A stretch of 64,000 bases of DNA. It comes from Streptococcus oralis. Lineage in GTDB: Bacteria; Bacillota; Bacilli; Lactobacillales; Streptococcaceae. The notes beneath the pieces are model-generated. The model worked only from the letters and a program-made list of their open reading frames with translations, was not told the origin of the DNA and did not search any database. Shown here piece by piece: positions 26,121 to 35,471 of this stretch. The position numbers were made by a program, and so were the translations under genes. The stretch spans positions 1,399,501-1,463,500 of the forward strand of contig NZ_CP046524.1 of NCBI RefSeq assembly GCF_021497945.1, in the 5' to 3' direction. How positions within the stretch are numbered: the first letter of the stretch is position 1; the number at the start of each line of letters is the position of its first letter.

Positions 26121-27857
26121 CTATTCTTCTGTTAGCGATGCATTTTTCAACTGCGACTCAGCAATTTCACGATAGATATCATTGATTTCCATCAATTCCT
26201 CATGGCGACCGCGACCCACGATTTCACCCTTATCCAGAACGATGATCTGGTCCGCATCCATGATGGTTCCGACACGTTGAGCAACAATTAAAACCGTTGC
26301 ATTCTGTGTTACTTCCTTGAGACGACGGCGCAAAATGGCATCCGTACGATAATCCAAGGCTGAGAAAGAATCGTCAAAAATATAGATATCAGGATTCTTT
26401 ATAACAGCTCGGGCAATTGAGAGACGTTGTTTCTGTCCTCCAGAAAGGTTGCTTCCACCTTCGGCTAGATGGGTCGCAAAGCCTTCTTCTCGGCTTTCGA
26501 TAAAATCTTTGGCTTGCGCCACATCCGCTGCCTGATGTAGGTCTTTGTGACTAGCATCTTCCTTCCCATAGCGGATATTTTCAGCGATAGTTCCTGTAAA
26601 GAGTAAGGCCTTCTGCGGGATAAAACCAATCTTTTGACGAAGAGACTTGAGACGGTAATCCCTCACATCAACACCATCAACCTTTATTTTACCAAGCGTG
26701 ACATCGTAAAAACGAGGAATCAATTGCACAAGAGAGGATTTTCCAGATCCGGTCGATCCGATAAAAGCAATGGTTTCACCTGGTTTAGCACTGAAAGAAA
26801 TATTGTGCAAAACAGGATTTTCCGTCTCGCCAGGATAGGCAAAGGTGACATTTTCAAATTCCAAATATCCGTGGGTTGCTGTCTCTCTGACCCCTCCTTC
26901 ATTGGGATCAATAGAAATCGGCATATCCATGACTTCTTTCAAGCGTTCACTCGAAACCGCTGTACGAGGATACATGGTGAAGAGATTGGATAGGAAAAGG
27001 AAGGACAAGAGGGCGTGGAAACTATATTCGATAAAGGCCACTAGGTCCCCAATTTGCAAGCTTCCTTGTTTGATAGGGTCCAGAGCAAACCAGACAATAG
27101 CTACAATCATGGCAATGATAATCTGAACAAACAAGGGTTCCGTCAAACCGGTTAGTTTAAACAGACGATTGGAATTAGCTGCATAGACTGCATTTTGTCC
27201 TGCAAAGCGTTCCTCTTGAAACTCCTCACGGGCAAAGGCACGAATGACACGGAGTCCCATTAGATTTTCCCTGGCATATTGGTTTATCTTATCTAAGGTA
27301 GCCTGCTGTTTCTCTGATAATGGTCGAGTCTTGACCGCTACATAAATGACCACCACAGCTAAGAAAGGTACTGCAAAGGCCACTATCCAGGCTAATGACG
27401 GACTGGTCAGGAAGATCATTAAGATACTAGACAGCATCATCATGGGGGTGATGACACCCAGTTTTAAGGTCTGTTCTGCAAACTGCATGAGAACAAAGGC
27501 ATCACTGGTAATGCGAGTAACCAGTGAAGACACTCCAATCTTTTCATATTCATGATGAGAATACTCTTGTAATTTGGCATAGAGATCATCCCTCATATCC
27601 TTGACCATATTGGTCGTCAGCTTACTAGCAGCGTAGGCTAAGACTATACGCCCCAAGGTTCCACATAGGATAATCACCAGCATAATTGTAGCCCAAACAT
27701 ACAATTGCTGTTCATTCCCTTTATTCACACCTTCATCAATCATCCGAGCCAGAACAGTTGGCAGTCCAAGATTGACAATAACAAAGAAAACCGCTCCAAA
27801 GAAATCCAAGAATAACCACTTGGGATATTTTTTCAAATAAGACCAAATATAGAGCAT
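26121..27857 (-). CDS. Multidrug-type ABC exporter half-transporter, degenerate-site subunit
   Basis: A 578-aa half-transporter with six membrane segments and a C-terminal ABC ATPase. Walker A GSTGSGKSS is near residue 365 and a full signature LSGGQKQR follows. Walker B reads IYIFDDSFSALD, so the catalytic Glu is Asp. I start at the ATG at 27855-27857 (MLYIWSYL) because AAAGGGGGAG lies just before it. An ATG five codons earlier encodes that ribosome site as MKGGV. It is the first gene of a two-gene operon. Confidence 0.9.
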   Translation of the reverse strand: MLYIWSYLKKYPKWLFLDFFGAVFFVIVNLGLPTVLARMIDEGVNKGNEQQLYVWATIMLVIILCGTLGRIVLAYAASKLTTNMVKDMRDDLYAKLQEYSHHEYEKIGVSSLVTRITSDAFVLMQFAEQTLKLGVITPMMMLSSILMIFLTSPSLAWIVAFAVPFLAVVVIYVAVKTRPLSEKQQATLDKINQYARENLMGLRVIRAFAREEFQEERFAGQNAVYAANSNRLFKLTGLTEPLFVQIIIAMIVAIVWFALDPIKQGSLQIGDLVAFIEYSFHALLSFLFLSNLFTMYPRTAVSSERLKEVMDMPISIDPNEGGVRETATHGYLEFENVTFAYPGETENPVLHNISFSAKPGETIAFIGSTGSGKSSLVQLIPRFYDVTLGKIKVDGVDVRDYRLKSLRQKIGFIPQKALLFTGTIAENIRYGKEDASHKDLHQAADVAQAKDFIESREEGFATHLAEGGSNLSGGQKQRLSIARAVIKNPDIYIFDDSFSALDYRTDAILRRRLKEVTQNATVLIVAQRVGTIMDADQIIVLDKGEIVGRGRHEELMEINDIYREIAESQLKNASLTEE

Positions 27858-27978
27858 AACTCCCCCTTTCATAACTTTTTGATATAGAAAAGAGCGCGCA
27901 TCTGCACGCCTTTCTTTCCCTAAGGAACTTTCCTAGTCTAGAAAAATCCCTCTTTCACAAGAATGCTCCAAGTAAAAA

Positions 27979-28025
27979 TAAGACAGGCAGTCAAAGTCAC
28001 TTAGTACTTTTAACTGTCTGTCTGG
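27979..28025 (-). terminator. Terminator of tpiA
   Basis: AGACAGacAGT...TGACTGcCTGTCT pair on the minus strand with mismatches and a long loop, followed by TATTTTT. It lies just past the tpiA stop. Confidence 0.75.
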
Positions 28026-28036
28026 AATAAGCTAGA

Positions 28037-28795
28037 TTATTTTACAAAATCAAGCAATGCCAAGAAGCTTTCAGCTTCAAGTGACGCACCACCAACAAGG
28101 GCACCGTCAACGTCTGGGCAAGCCATGTATGAAGCAACGTTTTCAGGTTTAACAGAACCACCGTATTGAACACGAACTTTGTCCGCAACTTCTTGACCAA
28201 AGTCAGCTGCTACAACGTCACGAACAACTTTACACATTTTTTGTGCATCGTCTTGTGAAGCTGATTTACCAGTACCGATAGCCCAGATTGGCTCGTAAGC
28301 GATAACTGTTGAAGCAACTTGTTCAGCTGTCAAGCCAGCCAATGCAGCAGATACTTGAGCACCTACGAATTCAGCCGCTTTACCAGCTTCGTAAGTTTCA
28401 AGTGACTCACCACAACAAATGATTGGAAGCATACCGTTTGCAAAGATCGCTTTTGCTTTTTTGTTGATATCTTCGTCAGTTTCATGGAAGTAGTCACGAC
28501 GTTCTGAGTGACCGATAACTACATAGTCTGTACCGATTTCTTTCAAAACTTGTGGGCTAGTTTCACCAGTGAACGCACCTGCATTTTCAAAGTAGCAGTT
28601 TTGAGCAGCAACTTTAAGGTTTGATCCTTTAGCAGCAGCAAGAACAGCTGTCAAATCAAGAGCTGGAGCTGCGATACCTGCTTCAACAAGGTCTGATGAA
28701 GGAAGTTTTGATGCAACGGCTTCAACGAATGCTTTTGCTTCTTCTGGATTTTTGTTCATTTTCCAGTTACCAGCGATAAATGGTTTACGTGACAT
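28037..28795 (-). CDS. tpiA: Triosephosphate isomerase
   Basis: A 252-aa glycolytic enzyme interconverting DHAP and glyceraldehyde 3-phosphate. GNWKMNK at the N-terminus carries the catalytic Lys, His96 is in VIGHSERR and Glu168 in [12 protein letters not shown] use the ATG at 28793-28795 (MSRKPFIAG) with AGAGGT upstream. A longer in-frame start would lie at the promoter itself (28830-28858). Monocistronic. Confidence 0.97.
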   Translation of the reverse strand: MSRKPFIAGNWKMNKNPEEAKAFVEAVASKLPSSDLVEAGIAAPALDLTAVLAAAKGSNLKVAAQNCYFENAGAFTGETSPQVLKEIGTDYVVIGHSERRDYFHETDEDINKKAKAIFANGMLPIICCGESLETYEAGKAAEFVGAQVSAALAGLTAEQVASTVIAYEPIWAIGTGKSASQDDAQKMCKVVRDVVAADFGQEVADKVRVQYGGSVKPENVASYMACPDVDGALVGGASLEAESFLALLDFVK

Positions 28796-28829
28796 TTCAC
28801 ATACCTCTTTTTTCATTTTATTTTCTATT

Positions 28830-28858
28830 ATTCTATCATATTTATAAGGAGCTTGCAA
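28830..28858 (-). promoter_or_regulatory. Promoter of tpiA
   Basis: TTGCAA (28853-28858), 17 bases, TAGAAT (28830-28835) with TGA before the -10. Confidence 0.8.
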
Positions 28859-28891
28859 ATCTTACTCTAATTTACAAGATTTTCCGAGCGG

Positions 28892-29569
28892 CTACTCTTG
28901 CCACAAATTCATAGCATCGAGGAAATCAGCCGAAGCTTGCACTTGTTTGGGATTGTTAGCTTCTCGCTCTGCTCGTTTGGCCTCTACCTGAGCCACAGAC
29001 TGGATACCCTCATGGCGCCAATTACGGAGGATTGCTTGAATATATTTCCAGTTTGGTTTGCCATTTAGAACAGCCTCTCGGAGAGCTTCCTTGATCAAAT
29101 CCGCCTTAATTCCATCGTCTTTGACTGTCTTAGAAAGATCTTCGATTTCAAACGGCGTCAGCAAGCGTCCTAATTCCTGCTGAAAAGTCTCAACCAGATC
29201 CTTCAGTTGATTTTGCGGGTTTGGGGCAATTGCAGCTGGAGTCTGACTGTCCAACAAGTTATCCAAGCGTTCAAAAGCCAAACTAGCATCAAAAATAAGC
29301 TCAATTTCCCCATTTAGTTCAATCGTTCGATATTGTAGTAGCCCATTTTCAGTCAAGTTTGAAATGGATTGGTTGACATCTGCAAGTTCTTTTCCAATAG
29401 TTTCTGCAATTTGGCTTGGCGACAGCTCATCCAAAGCAGATGTATTTTGTAGATAAAAAAATTGCCAGACGAGAAAATCATCACTAGAAGGAAAGAGTTC
29501 CTTAAAATGCAAGAGCAGGGCACTTGGCAAAACCAAGTTCCCTGATTTGAAAGCGTCAAAATATGTCAT
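28892..29569 (-). CDS. dnaD: DnaD-domain replication initiation protein
   Basis: A 225-aa primosomal protein. The N-terminal winged-helix DDBH1 (1-100, with ELSPSQIAETIGK and SISNLTENGLL) and the C-terminal DDBH2 (130-205) carry the YxxxIxxxW motif as WKYIQAILRNW. DnaD helps load the replicative helicase with DnaB and DnaI. It starts eight bases after the metA stop and is cotranscribed with it, a conserved pairing in streptococci. Confidence 0.88.
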   Translation of the reverse strand: MTYFDAFKSGNLVLPSALLLHFKELFPSSDDFLVWQFFYLQNTSALDELSPSQIAETIGKELADVNQSISNLTENGLLQYRTIELNGEIELIFDASLAFERLDNLLDSQTPAAIAPNPQNQLKDLVETFQQELGRLLTPFEIEDLSKTVKDDGIKADLIKEALREAVLNGKPNWKYIQAILRNWRHEGIQSVAQVEAKRAEREANNPKQVQASADFLDAMNLWQE

Positions 29570-29577
29570 AATTCCTC

Positions 29578-30522
29578 TTATAAATATCCAAATGCAGCCG
29601 CATCATCCTCTACCTTTCTCCAGTCAAAAGGGGTTTCTTGATAAACTGCATAGTTAACCCAGTTACTGAAAAAGAGAGCAGCTGAAGAAGACCAACAGAG
29701 ACACGGTGTCTCATTCACATCATCATTTTTGAAGTAATTTTCTGGAATGTGAGGATTAAGTCCTGCCTCACAATCACGAAAATACTCTTTTGCTAGAGTA
29801 TCACGGTCATATTCTAAATGACCAAAACTATAAATTTCACGAAGATCCCGACTGGCTAAAATAGAAACGCCGACTTGTTCTCCCTCAGAGAGGATTTCCA
29901 GATTGGTTTTTCCTAAAATTTCCTCCTTATAGATTTCTGTATGACGAGAATGGGGAGCTACATAGCTATCATCAAAACCACGAAAGAGAAGATGGCCCTC
30001 TTTCAAGGCATCCTGCGGGTAAATACCTGACAATTTCTGAGCCATCTGATGCTTTTCAACTCCATAGCGAGCATAAAGACCTGCTTGGGCACCCCAACAG
30101 ATATGCAGGGTAGAAAAAACATGTGTCTTGGACCATTCGATGACCTGCTTAAACTCCTCCCAGTAGTCCACCTCCTCAAAAGGCAAGTGCTCCACCGGAG
30201 CTCCTGTGATGATCATCCCATCAAAAAAGTCATCCTTAACCTCTGGGAAGGTCTTATAGAAGGTCTCCATATGTTCGGCACGAGTCGTCTTTGAACGATG
30301 CGTCTCCATATACAAGAAATCAATATCTAACTGTAGGGGCGTATTAGCCAAATGCCGCAAGAGTTGCGTTTCTGTTACCATCTTTTGAGGCATAAGATTT
30401 AAAATCAAAATCTTCAAGGGGCGAATATCCTGATGAGCGGCCCGTTGGTCATCCATAACAAAGATATTTTCTGTCCTTAAAATCTCCACAGCTGGTAATT
30501 TTTTATCAATTCGAATCGGCAT
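29578..30522 (-). CDS. metA: Homoserine O-acetyltransferase (MetA type)
   Basis: A 314-aa enzyme acylating homoserine at the first committed step of methionine synthesis. The catalytic nucleophile Cys142 is in [11 protein letters not shown] and the His/Glu pair is in FGHLEYD near residue 235. Residue 111 is Glu ([10 protein letters not shown]). In this family Glu111 marks acetyl-CoA use and Gly marks succinyl-CoA, so acetyltransfer is predicted despite frequent 'succinyltransferase' labels. The promoter overlaps MetR-like palindromes. dnaD follows. Confidence 0.94.
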   Translation of the reverse strand: MPIRIDKKLPAVEILRTENIFVMDDQRAAHQDIRPLKILILNLMPQKMVTETQLLRHLANTPLQLDIDFLYMETHRSKTTRAEHMETFYKTFPEVKDDFFDGMIITGAPVEHLPFEEVDYWEEFKQVIEWSKTHVFSTLHICWGAQAGLYARYGVEKHQMAQKLSGIYPQDALKEGHLLFRGFDDSYVAPHSRHTEIYKEEILGKTNLEILSEGEQVGVSILASRDLREIYSFGHLEYDRDTLAKEYFRDCEAGLNPHIPENYFKNDDVNETPCLCWSSSAALFFSNWVNYAVYQETPFDWRKVEDDAAAFGYL

Positions 30523-30602
30523 AATACCCTCCTAACAGTTCTCTATTTCGGGAATGATGTTGTCTGTTTGAAAGTAAAAACCTCCAAATACTTCTTCCCT
30601 TT

Positions 30603-30631
30603 ATTATACTGTATGAAGATATAGTTTTCAA
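30603..30631 (-). promoter_or_regulatory. Promoter of metA-dnaD
   Basis: TTGAAA (30626-30631), 17 bases, TATAAT (30603-30608) on the minus strand. Confidence 0.85.
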
Positions 30632-30671
30632 TTATAGTTTTTCTCTAACTAGCTATAGTTAATTTATATAG
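30620..30671. promoter_or_regulatory. Two MetR-like palindromic boxes upstream of metA
   Basis: TATAGTTTTCAATTATA (30620-30636) matches the streptococcal MetR box TATAGTTTNAAACTATA except at two positions. A second element, CTATA-N9-TATAG at 30653-30671, lies upstream. Both suit a LysR-type activator. The first overlaps the -35. Confidence 0.55.
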
Positions 30672-30681
30672 CAGATGAAGA

Positions 30682-30707
30682 GAAAACAGCCCCAAGGACT
30701 GTTTTTC
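30682..30707 (-). terminator. Terminator of apt
   Basis: AAAACAGTCC and GGGCTGTTTT pair on the minus strand, ending in T residues, directly after the apt stop. Confidence 0.85.
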
Positions 30708-30708
30708 A

Positions 30709-31221
30709 TTAATAATGCATAAGTACCTTGTAATCGTAATCTCCGATTCTTTCACGGCCTTTAAGCTCATCCAACTCAATTAAGAAAGCACAACCAGCTA
30801 CAACTCCACCAAGTCTTTCAATCATCTCAATCGTTGCCTTGACAGTTCCACCTGTTGCCAAGAGATCATCTACGATGAGAACGCGTTGACCCGGTTTGAT
30901 CGCATCAGCGTGCATGGTCAAGGTATCAATACCATATTCTTTCTCATAGTCAGCAGAAATCACTTCACGTGGCAACTTCCCTGGTTTACGAACAGGAGCA
31001 AATCCAATCCCCAACTCAAAAGCAACGGGACAGCCGACAATAAATCCACGAGCTTCTGGTCCCACAATCATGTCGATCTTCTTGTCCGTTGCATACTGAA
31101 CGATTTCACGAACAGCATAGCTATAAGCATTGCCATCTGCCATCAATGGGCTGATATCACGGAAGGTGATGCCTTCCTTGGGATAATTTTCAATCGTTGC
31201 AATATAATCTTTTAAATTCAT
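30709..31221 (-). CDS. apt: Adenine phosphoribosyltransferase
   Basis: A 170-aa purine salvage enzyme making AMP from adenine and PRPP. The PRPP-binding motif [13 protein letters not shown] is near residue 118, and the [15 protein letters not shown] and VRKPGKLP segments are all present. AAAGAAAGAAAAAG precedes the ATG, and TATAAT lies about 35 bases upstream. Monocistronic. Confidence 0.96.
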   Translation of the reverse strand: MNLKDYIATIENYPKEGITFRDISPLMADGNAYSYAVREIVQYATDKKIDMIVGPEARGFIVGCPVAFELGIGFAPVRKPGKLPREVISADYEKEYGIDTLTMHADAIKPGQRVLIVDDLLATGGTVKATIEMIERLGGVVAGCAFLIELDELKGRERIGDYDYKVLMHY

Positions 31222-31340
31222 CTTTTTCTTTCTTTCAAAGTTTTTTACTCTCTATTATACCATATTTTCTGTGAAAGAAGAAATAGAAGATTTTTATTTG
31301 CTAATCCAAGATTTCGTCTTGCTGATTTAAGATTCAAGCT

Positions 31341-31793
31341 TTAATCCAACCATTGAATATAGGCTGTTTTATCTTCACTATTATAACCAGCTCTCTTATA
31401 AAAATCCTGAGTGCTTGCATTTTTAGAACCTGTCAGGAGCATCATCTTATAACAATTTCCCTCTTTAGCTATTTGTTTAGCATATTCAAGACAAGCGCTT
31501 GCATACCCTTTCCCTCTATCTTCTTCACGAGTCACCACATTTTCAATCAAAGCATAGGGTCTCACACCTCTTGTCAAATTGGGAATAATGACACAAATAC
31601 AGGAGGAGGCTATTCTTCCTTCCACCTCCTTCACGATAACATGATGGCGCTGGTCAGAAATCATCTCACTCCATACTTGCTGCAAATGAAGACTATCTTC
31701 TGGAATCTCTTTCTCATGTAAGGACAGGTAGAGATTTAATAACTCAAATAAATCCTCCTGTACAGCTTCTCTCAACAATTTTATTTCCTCCAT
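31341..31793 (-). CDS. GNAT-family N-acetyltransferase
   Basis: A 150-aa acyltransferase with the acetyl-CoA loop TREEDRGKGYASACLEYA (near residue 95) and the C-terminal QDFYKRAGY motif. The substrate is unknown. The start is uncertain: the ATG at 31791-31793 has AAGGA directly against it, while the GGAGG inside its first codons is well placed for a TTG at 31776-31778. Confidence 0.85.
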   Translation of the reverse strand: MEEIKLLREAVQEDLFELLNLYLSLHEKEIPEDSLHLQQVWSEMISDQRHHVIVKEVEGRIASSCICVIIPNLTRGVRPYALIENVVTREEDRGKGYASACLEYAKQIAKEGNCYKMMLLTGSKNASTQDFYKRAGYNSEDKTAYIQWLD

Positions 31794-31814
31794 TCCTTAA
31801 TTGATAAATTTGAA

Positions 31815-31840
31815 TAAAAAAACTCTGACCGAAGCCAGAG
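31815..31840 (-). terminator. Terminator of rplK-rplA
   Basis: CTCTGGC and GTCAGAG pair around TTCG-type bases, followed by seven T on the minus strand. Confidence 0.93.
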
Positions 31841-31851
31841 ATTCTAGTTGA

Positions 31852-32541
31852 TTAAAGTGAGTTCACGTCAACCTTGATACCAACACCTTGAGTAGTTGTG
31901 ATAGTCAAGTTTGTTACGTAAGTTCCTTTAGCTGTAGCTGGTTTTGCTTTTTGGATTGTTTCGTTGAAAGCTTTAAAGTTTTCAACCAATTTTTCAGCTT
32001 CAAATGATACTTTACCGATGATTGCTTGAACGTTACCTGCACGGTCAGCACGGTAAGTGATCTTACCACCTTTAGACTCTTCAACTGCTTTAGCAACATC
32101 CATTGTTACTGTACCAGTTTTAGGGTTTGGCATCAAGTTACGTGGTCCAAGGACACGTCCAAGACGTCCAACAAGAGCCATCATGTCAGGTGTAGCGATA
32201 ACTACGTCGAAGTCCAACCAACCGTCGTTGATTTTCGCAACTAGGTCATCTTCACCAACAAAATCTGCACCAGCAGCTTTTGCTTCTTCAGCTTTTGCAC
32301 CACGTGCGAAAACAAGAACGCGTGAAGTTTTACCAGTACCGTTTGGCAATACCATTGCACCACGGATTTGTTGGTCAGCTTTTTTAACGTCGATGTTCAA
32401 GTTGTAAGCAACTTCTACAGTTGCGTCAAATTTTGCAAAGTTAGTTTCTTTTGCAAGTGCTACAGCTTCTTCTACACTGTATGCTTTTGTGCTGTCGATT
32501 TTCTCAAGAGCAGCACGAAGTTGTTTGCTTTTTTTAGCCAT
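31852..32541 (-). CDS. rplA: 50S ribosomal protein L1
   Basis: A 229-aa ribosomal protein that binds the L1 stalk of 23S rRNA and in many bacteria represses its own mRNA. The diagnostic [17 protein letters not shown] and [21 protein letters not shown] regions are intact. It lies 97 bases after rplK. Between them is a GTGGGAG...ACCAC hairpin placed directly before the ribosome site. Confidence 0.98.
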
Positions 32542-32559
32542 TTTCTATTCTCCTTGTAA

Positions 32560-32586
32560 GTGGTTCAATCGATTTTCATCTCCCAC
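32560..32586 (-). promoter_or_regulatory. L1-like autoregulatory leader motif before rplA
   Basis: On the minus strand GTGGGAGATGAAAATC is followed by GATTGA and ACCAC, forming a GTGG/CCAC stem six bases before AAGGAG. The same pattern occurs before rplK. Recognition by L1 is inferred. Confidence 0.6.
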
Positions 32587-32638
32587 GTCACTTCTCGAAA
32601 TGATGAAGTCTTGCGGGTTATATTGGGGGTGTTATTGA

Positions 32639-33064
32639 TTAGTCAACAACAGTGAATCCCATAGAACGAGCAGTACCTTCGATCATACGCATTGCAGACT
32701 CAATGTTTGCTGCGTTCAAATCTGGCATCTTAGTTTCTGCAATTTCTTGTACTTGTGCACGAGTAACTGTAGCAACTTTAGTTTTGTTAGGTGTACCTGA
32801 TCCTTTTTCAACACCTGCAGCTTTTTTCAAAAGAACAGCAGCTGGTGGTGTTTTTGTAACGAAAGTAAATGATTTGTCTTCGTATACTGAGATAACAACT
32901 GGAATGATCATACCAGCTTGGTCAGCTGTACGAGCGTTGAACTCTTTTGTGAATCCCATGATGTTGATACCAGCTTGACCAAGAGCAGGTCCAACCGGTG
33001 GAGCTGGTGTAGCTTTACCAGCAGGGATTTGCAATTTTACAAGTTTTTCGACTTTTTTAGCCAT
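32639..33064 (-). CDS. rplK: 50S ribosomal protein L11
   Basis: A 141-aa protein of the GTPase-associated centre. It has the N-terminal proline-rich [17 protein letters not shown] and the rRNA-binding C-terminal domain with [14 protein letters not shown] and [10 protein letters not shown]. It is the first gene of rplK-rplA. AAAGGAGG sits directly behind the leader hairpin. Confidence 0.98.
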   Translation of the reverse strand: MAKKVEKLVKLQIPAGKATPAPPVGPALGQAGINIMGFTKEFNARTADQAGMIIPVVISVYEDKSFTFVTKTPPAAVLLKKAAGVEKGSGTPNKTKVATVTRAQVQEIAETKMPDLNAANIESAMRMIEGTARSMGFTVVD

Positions 33065-33080
33065 TTTTAAATCCTCCTTT

Positions 33081-33117
33081 GTGGTTTTGGCGGTAATTAA
33101 AGATTTTTACCTCCCAC
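33081..33117 (-). promoter_or_regulatory. L1-like autoregulatory leader motif before rplK
   Basis: GTGGGAGGTAAAAATC, then a longer loop and ACCAC, closing a TTGTGG/CCACAA stem that abuts AAAGGAGG. The core matches the rplA leader motif. Confidence 0.6.
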
Positions 33118-33142
33118 AAGTATGCTTTACACATACCCATCT

Positions 33143-33170
33143 ATTATACACTATTTATCTAAAAATGCAA
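33143..33170 (-). promoter_or_regulatory. Promoter of rplK-rplA
   Basis: TTGCAT (33165-33170), 16 bases, TATAAT (33143-33148), with TG before the -10. The leader begins with a GTATG/CATAC hairpin. Confidence 0.85.
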
Positions 33171-33186
33171 GAGAAAAATTTCTTTT

Positions 33187-33903
33187 TTAATCGACGTAAT
33201 CTCCGCCTTCAAAGCCATAGTATTCTTCCAAACTAAGGCCACTTGCAGCAATTTCTTTGGCTTCTTTTCCGACATAGCGAAGATGCCATTCTTCCGCCAT
33301 GTAGCCAGTCTCTTTTTCCTTGCCTTTGAGATAGCGAACGACAAAGCCATAGTCAGCCGCATGATCCAAGAGCCACTGGGCCGCCTTTTCTTCAGTAACT
33401 AAATCTCCATCTGTCCCAATAAGGTCAAATGCAAGACCTGTTTGGTGTTCACTGTATCCAGGACGAGCTGAGTAGCGATCTGCCGCTTCCTTCCCGTCTT
33501 GATTCACATAGTCTTGATAAAGTTTGGTTTGAGTTTCATAACTTCTAAAACCACTGTAATGATCGCTGATTGGGTAGCCAGCTGCTTGCATTGCTGTAAT
33601 AAGTTTGACCAACTCTGCCTTGGCTGTTGGATTTTCTCCTGGATTGTAGTCTTTTGACAAAGGATAGTGCTTATTAGCTACGACGATTTCATCGTATTTT
33701 CCTTGTATACTATAGTGGTCTCCCTTATTCACAACTTCTGCCTTCTTCTGACTAGGAGCTTGAGATTTGCTTCCTACAGTCCCTTCAGATTGGCTAGTTT
33801 GTTCCGTTTTTTGAGTATTTTCTTCATTTTTAAGTTTTTCTTGAGAACATGCTGCTAGAGTTACTGCTAGCAAACCGGATAAAACGATATATCTTTTTTT
33901 CAT
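33187..33903 (-). CDS. ldcB: LD-carboxypeptidase LdcB/DacB lipoprotein
   Basis: A 238-aa surface lipoprotein (signal peptide with lipobox LAAC, Cys19) of the VanY family. It trims the tetrapeptide stem of peptidoglycan to tripeptide after the DD-carboxypeptidase. Zinc ligands are seen in SEHQTGLAFDL (His, Asp; near residue 155) and EEWHLRYVG (Glu, His; near 205), after SGFRSYETQ. A Ser/Gln/Lys-rich linker follows the lipid anchor. It is the last gene of the M42-HIT-ldcB unit, 15 bases after HIT. No clear terminator separates it from the rplK promoter. Confidence 0.94.
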   Translation of the reverse strand: MKKRYIVLSGLLAVTLAACSQEKLKNEENTQKTEQTSQSEGTVGSKSQAPSQKKAEVVNKGDHYSIQGKYDEIVVANKHYPLSKDYNPGENPTAKAELVKLITAMQAAGYPISDHYSGFRSYETQTKLYQDYVNQDGKEAADRYSARPGYSEHQTGLAFDLIGTDGDLVTEEKAAQWLLDHAADYGFVVRYLKGKEKETGYMAEEWHLRYVGKEAKEIAASGLSLEEYYGFEGGDYVD

Positions 33904-33918
33904 TTTTTGCTTCCTCTC

Positions 33919-34380
33919 TTAGACCATGTGCTTCTCTAATTCATCGGATAAGGCTTTAATCATTTGTTCCAACTCAGGGGATTTCACTTGGCAATCTTCT
34001 GCCGCCATTTCTTCCCAGGGTACCCACCAGACTGGACCACGGCCATTCAATCCATGCCCCCTCATATCACCTGATCGTCTTGGAAAGAGGTGCCAGTGGG
34101 CGTGGGCATCTCCATTTCCTAAAAGTTCGATGTTCATCTTTTCAGCTTTAAACGCTTTGGCAACAGCTTCTTGGACCAAACTCATTTCCTCTAGAAAACG
34201 AAGTTTTTTAGAAGTCTCCATCTGATGGAGTTCTGTGACATGCTCCTTTGCTAGAAATAAGGTATAGCCCTTAAAGTATTGATGGTCTCCAATGACAACA
34301 TAGCCTGTTTCTAGTTCTTTTACAAAGTAGGGATTTTTCCCTGCCTTTATCCATTCAATTCTTTGACAAATCAAGCACAT
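33919..34380 (-). CDS. HIT-family protein
   Basis: A 153-aa histidine-triad nucleotide hydrolase-like protein. The triad reads HAHWHLFPR near residue 96, and the N-terminal CLICQRIEW resembles the zinc-binding pair of the family. The substrate is probably a nucleotide conjugate but cannot be specified. It starts one base after the M42 stop, so it is in an operon with it and with ldcB. Confidence 0.88.
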   Translation of the reverse strand: MCLICQRIEWIKAGKNPYFVKELETGYVVIGDHQYFKGYTLFLAKEHVTELHQMETSKKLRFLEEMSLVQEAVAKAFKAEKMNIELLGNGDAHAHWHLFPRRSGDMRGHGLNGRGPVWWVPWEEMAAEDCQVKSPELEQMIKALSDELEKHMV

Positions 34381-34381
34381 A

Positions 34382-35419
34382 TTAGTCTACCAATGCACTC
34401 TTGAGATAGGCATCGACCATACGCTCAGTCGCCACGACCGAATCAATGTGTGTTCGTTCGTAAGAGTGACTGGATTCAATACCAGCTCCAAGGAGGGCAT
34501 GCTTTACCTCTGCACCTGCTGACATAGCTGCGGAAGCATCCGAACCGTAAAATGGATAAATGTCAAGCTTAAATGGAATATCTTGCTCCTTTGCCAAAGC
34601 CACTAAATGTTGACGGAAGTCATAGTGATAGGGACCTGAAGCGTCCTTGACACAGATAGATACTGTATATTCGTCTGTCTGCTGGTCATCGCCCATAGCC
34701 CCCATATCCACAGCTAGATATTCCACTACCTGAGCTGGAATATTGGAGTTGGCACCGTGGCCCACCTCTTCAAAGACTGAAAAAGCAAAATGAGTTGTTA
34801 CTGGCAACTCAATTCCCTCTTCCTTATAAACACGAAGAAGATTGAGCAAAATCGCTGCGCTGACTTTGTCGTCCAAATGGCGAGACTTGATGAAACCAGT
34901 CTCTGTCACAACAGTTCGTGGGTCAAAGCTGATGAAGTCACCAACCTCGATGCCTAAGGCACGGGTTTCTTTTTCATTGGTCACTTTTTCATCCAAACGC
35001 ACTTCCATATTGTCCTGAGTGCGTTCAGCAGTTCCTGCATCTTTGTAGACATGGCAAGAAGTCTGGTGGATGAGGATGGTTCCAGATACCTTTTTACCTG
35101 TGCTAGAAACATGGACTGTACAGTTTTCTCCCTCAATCATGTTCCAAGGAAAACCACCGATACGGTCCAATTTGAGACGACCGTCAGGTTTGATAGCACG
35201 TACAATGGCACCAAGCGTATCCACATGGGCAGTCACATAACGTTGTTGCTCATCATTTTGACCTTTAATAGTAACATTGATACCACCCTTGGCTGTGCGA
35301 ACAGGCTGGTAACCAAGTTTCTCTAAAGTATGGACTAGATAGTCTGAAATCTCACGAGTAAAACCTGTCGGAGATGCAATAGCGGTTAATTCTTTGATAT
35401 AGTTTATAGTTTGATTCAT
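34382..35419 (-). CDS. M42 family metallopeptidase (PepA-like glutamyl aminopeptidase)
   Basis: A 345-aa cytosolic aminopeptidase that normally forms a dodecamer. Binuclear metal ligands can be read in order: His in TAHVDTLG, Asp in SRHLDDK, Glu pair in VFEEVGHGAN, Asp in AVDMGAMG and His in the C-terminal ERTHIDS. I take the ATG at 35417-35419 with GAGGTGAAG before it. An earlier in-frame ATG overlaps the promoter at 35442. First gene of a three-gene operon. Confidence 0.9.
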   Translation of the reverse strand: MNQTINYIKELTAIASPTGFTREISDYLVHTLEKLGYQPVRTAKGGINVTIKGQNDEQQRYVTAHVDTLGAIVRAIKPDGRLKLDRIGGFPWNMIEGENCTVHVSSTGKKVSGTILIHQTSCHVYKDAGTAERTQDNMEVRLDEKVTNEKETRALGIEVGDFISFDPRTVVTETGFIKSRHLDDKVSAAILLNLLRVYKEEGIELPVTTHFAFSVFEEVGHGANSNIPAQVVEYLAVDMGAMGDDQQTDEYTVSICVKDASGPYHYDFRQHLVALAKEQDIPFKLDIYPFYGSDASAAMSAGAEVKHALLGAGIESSHSYERTHIDSVVATERMVDAYLKSALVD

Positions 35420-35441
35420 TTCTTCACCTCTTTTGCTACCT

Positions 35442-35450
35442 ATTATAGCA
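35442..35450 (-). promoter_or_regulatory. Extended -10 promoter of the M42-HIT-ldcB operon
   Basis: TGC followed by TATAAT on the minus strand. The -35 is weak. Confidence 0.6.
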
Positions 35451-35471
35451 TATTTCAGTAGAGAGGAAAAA

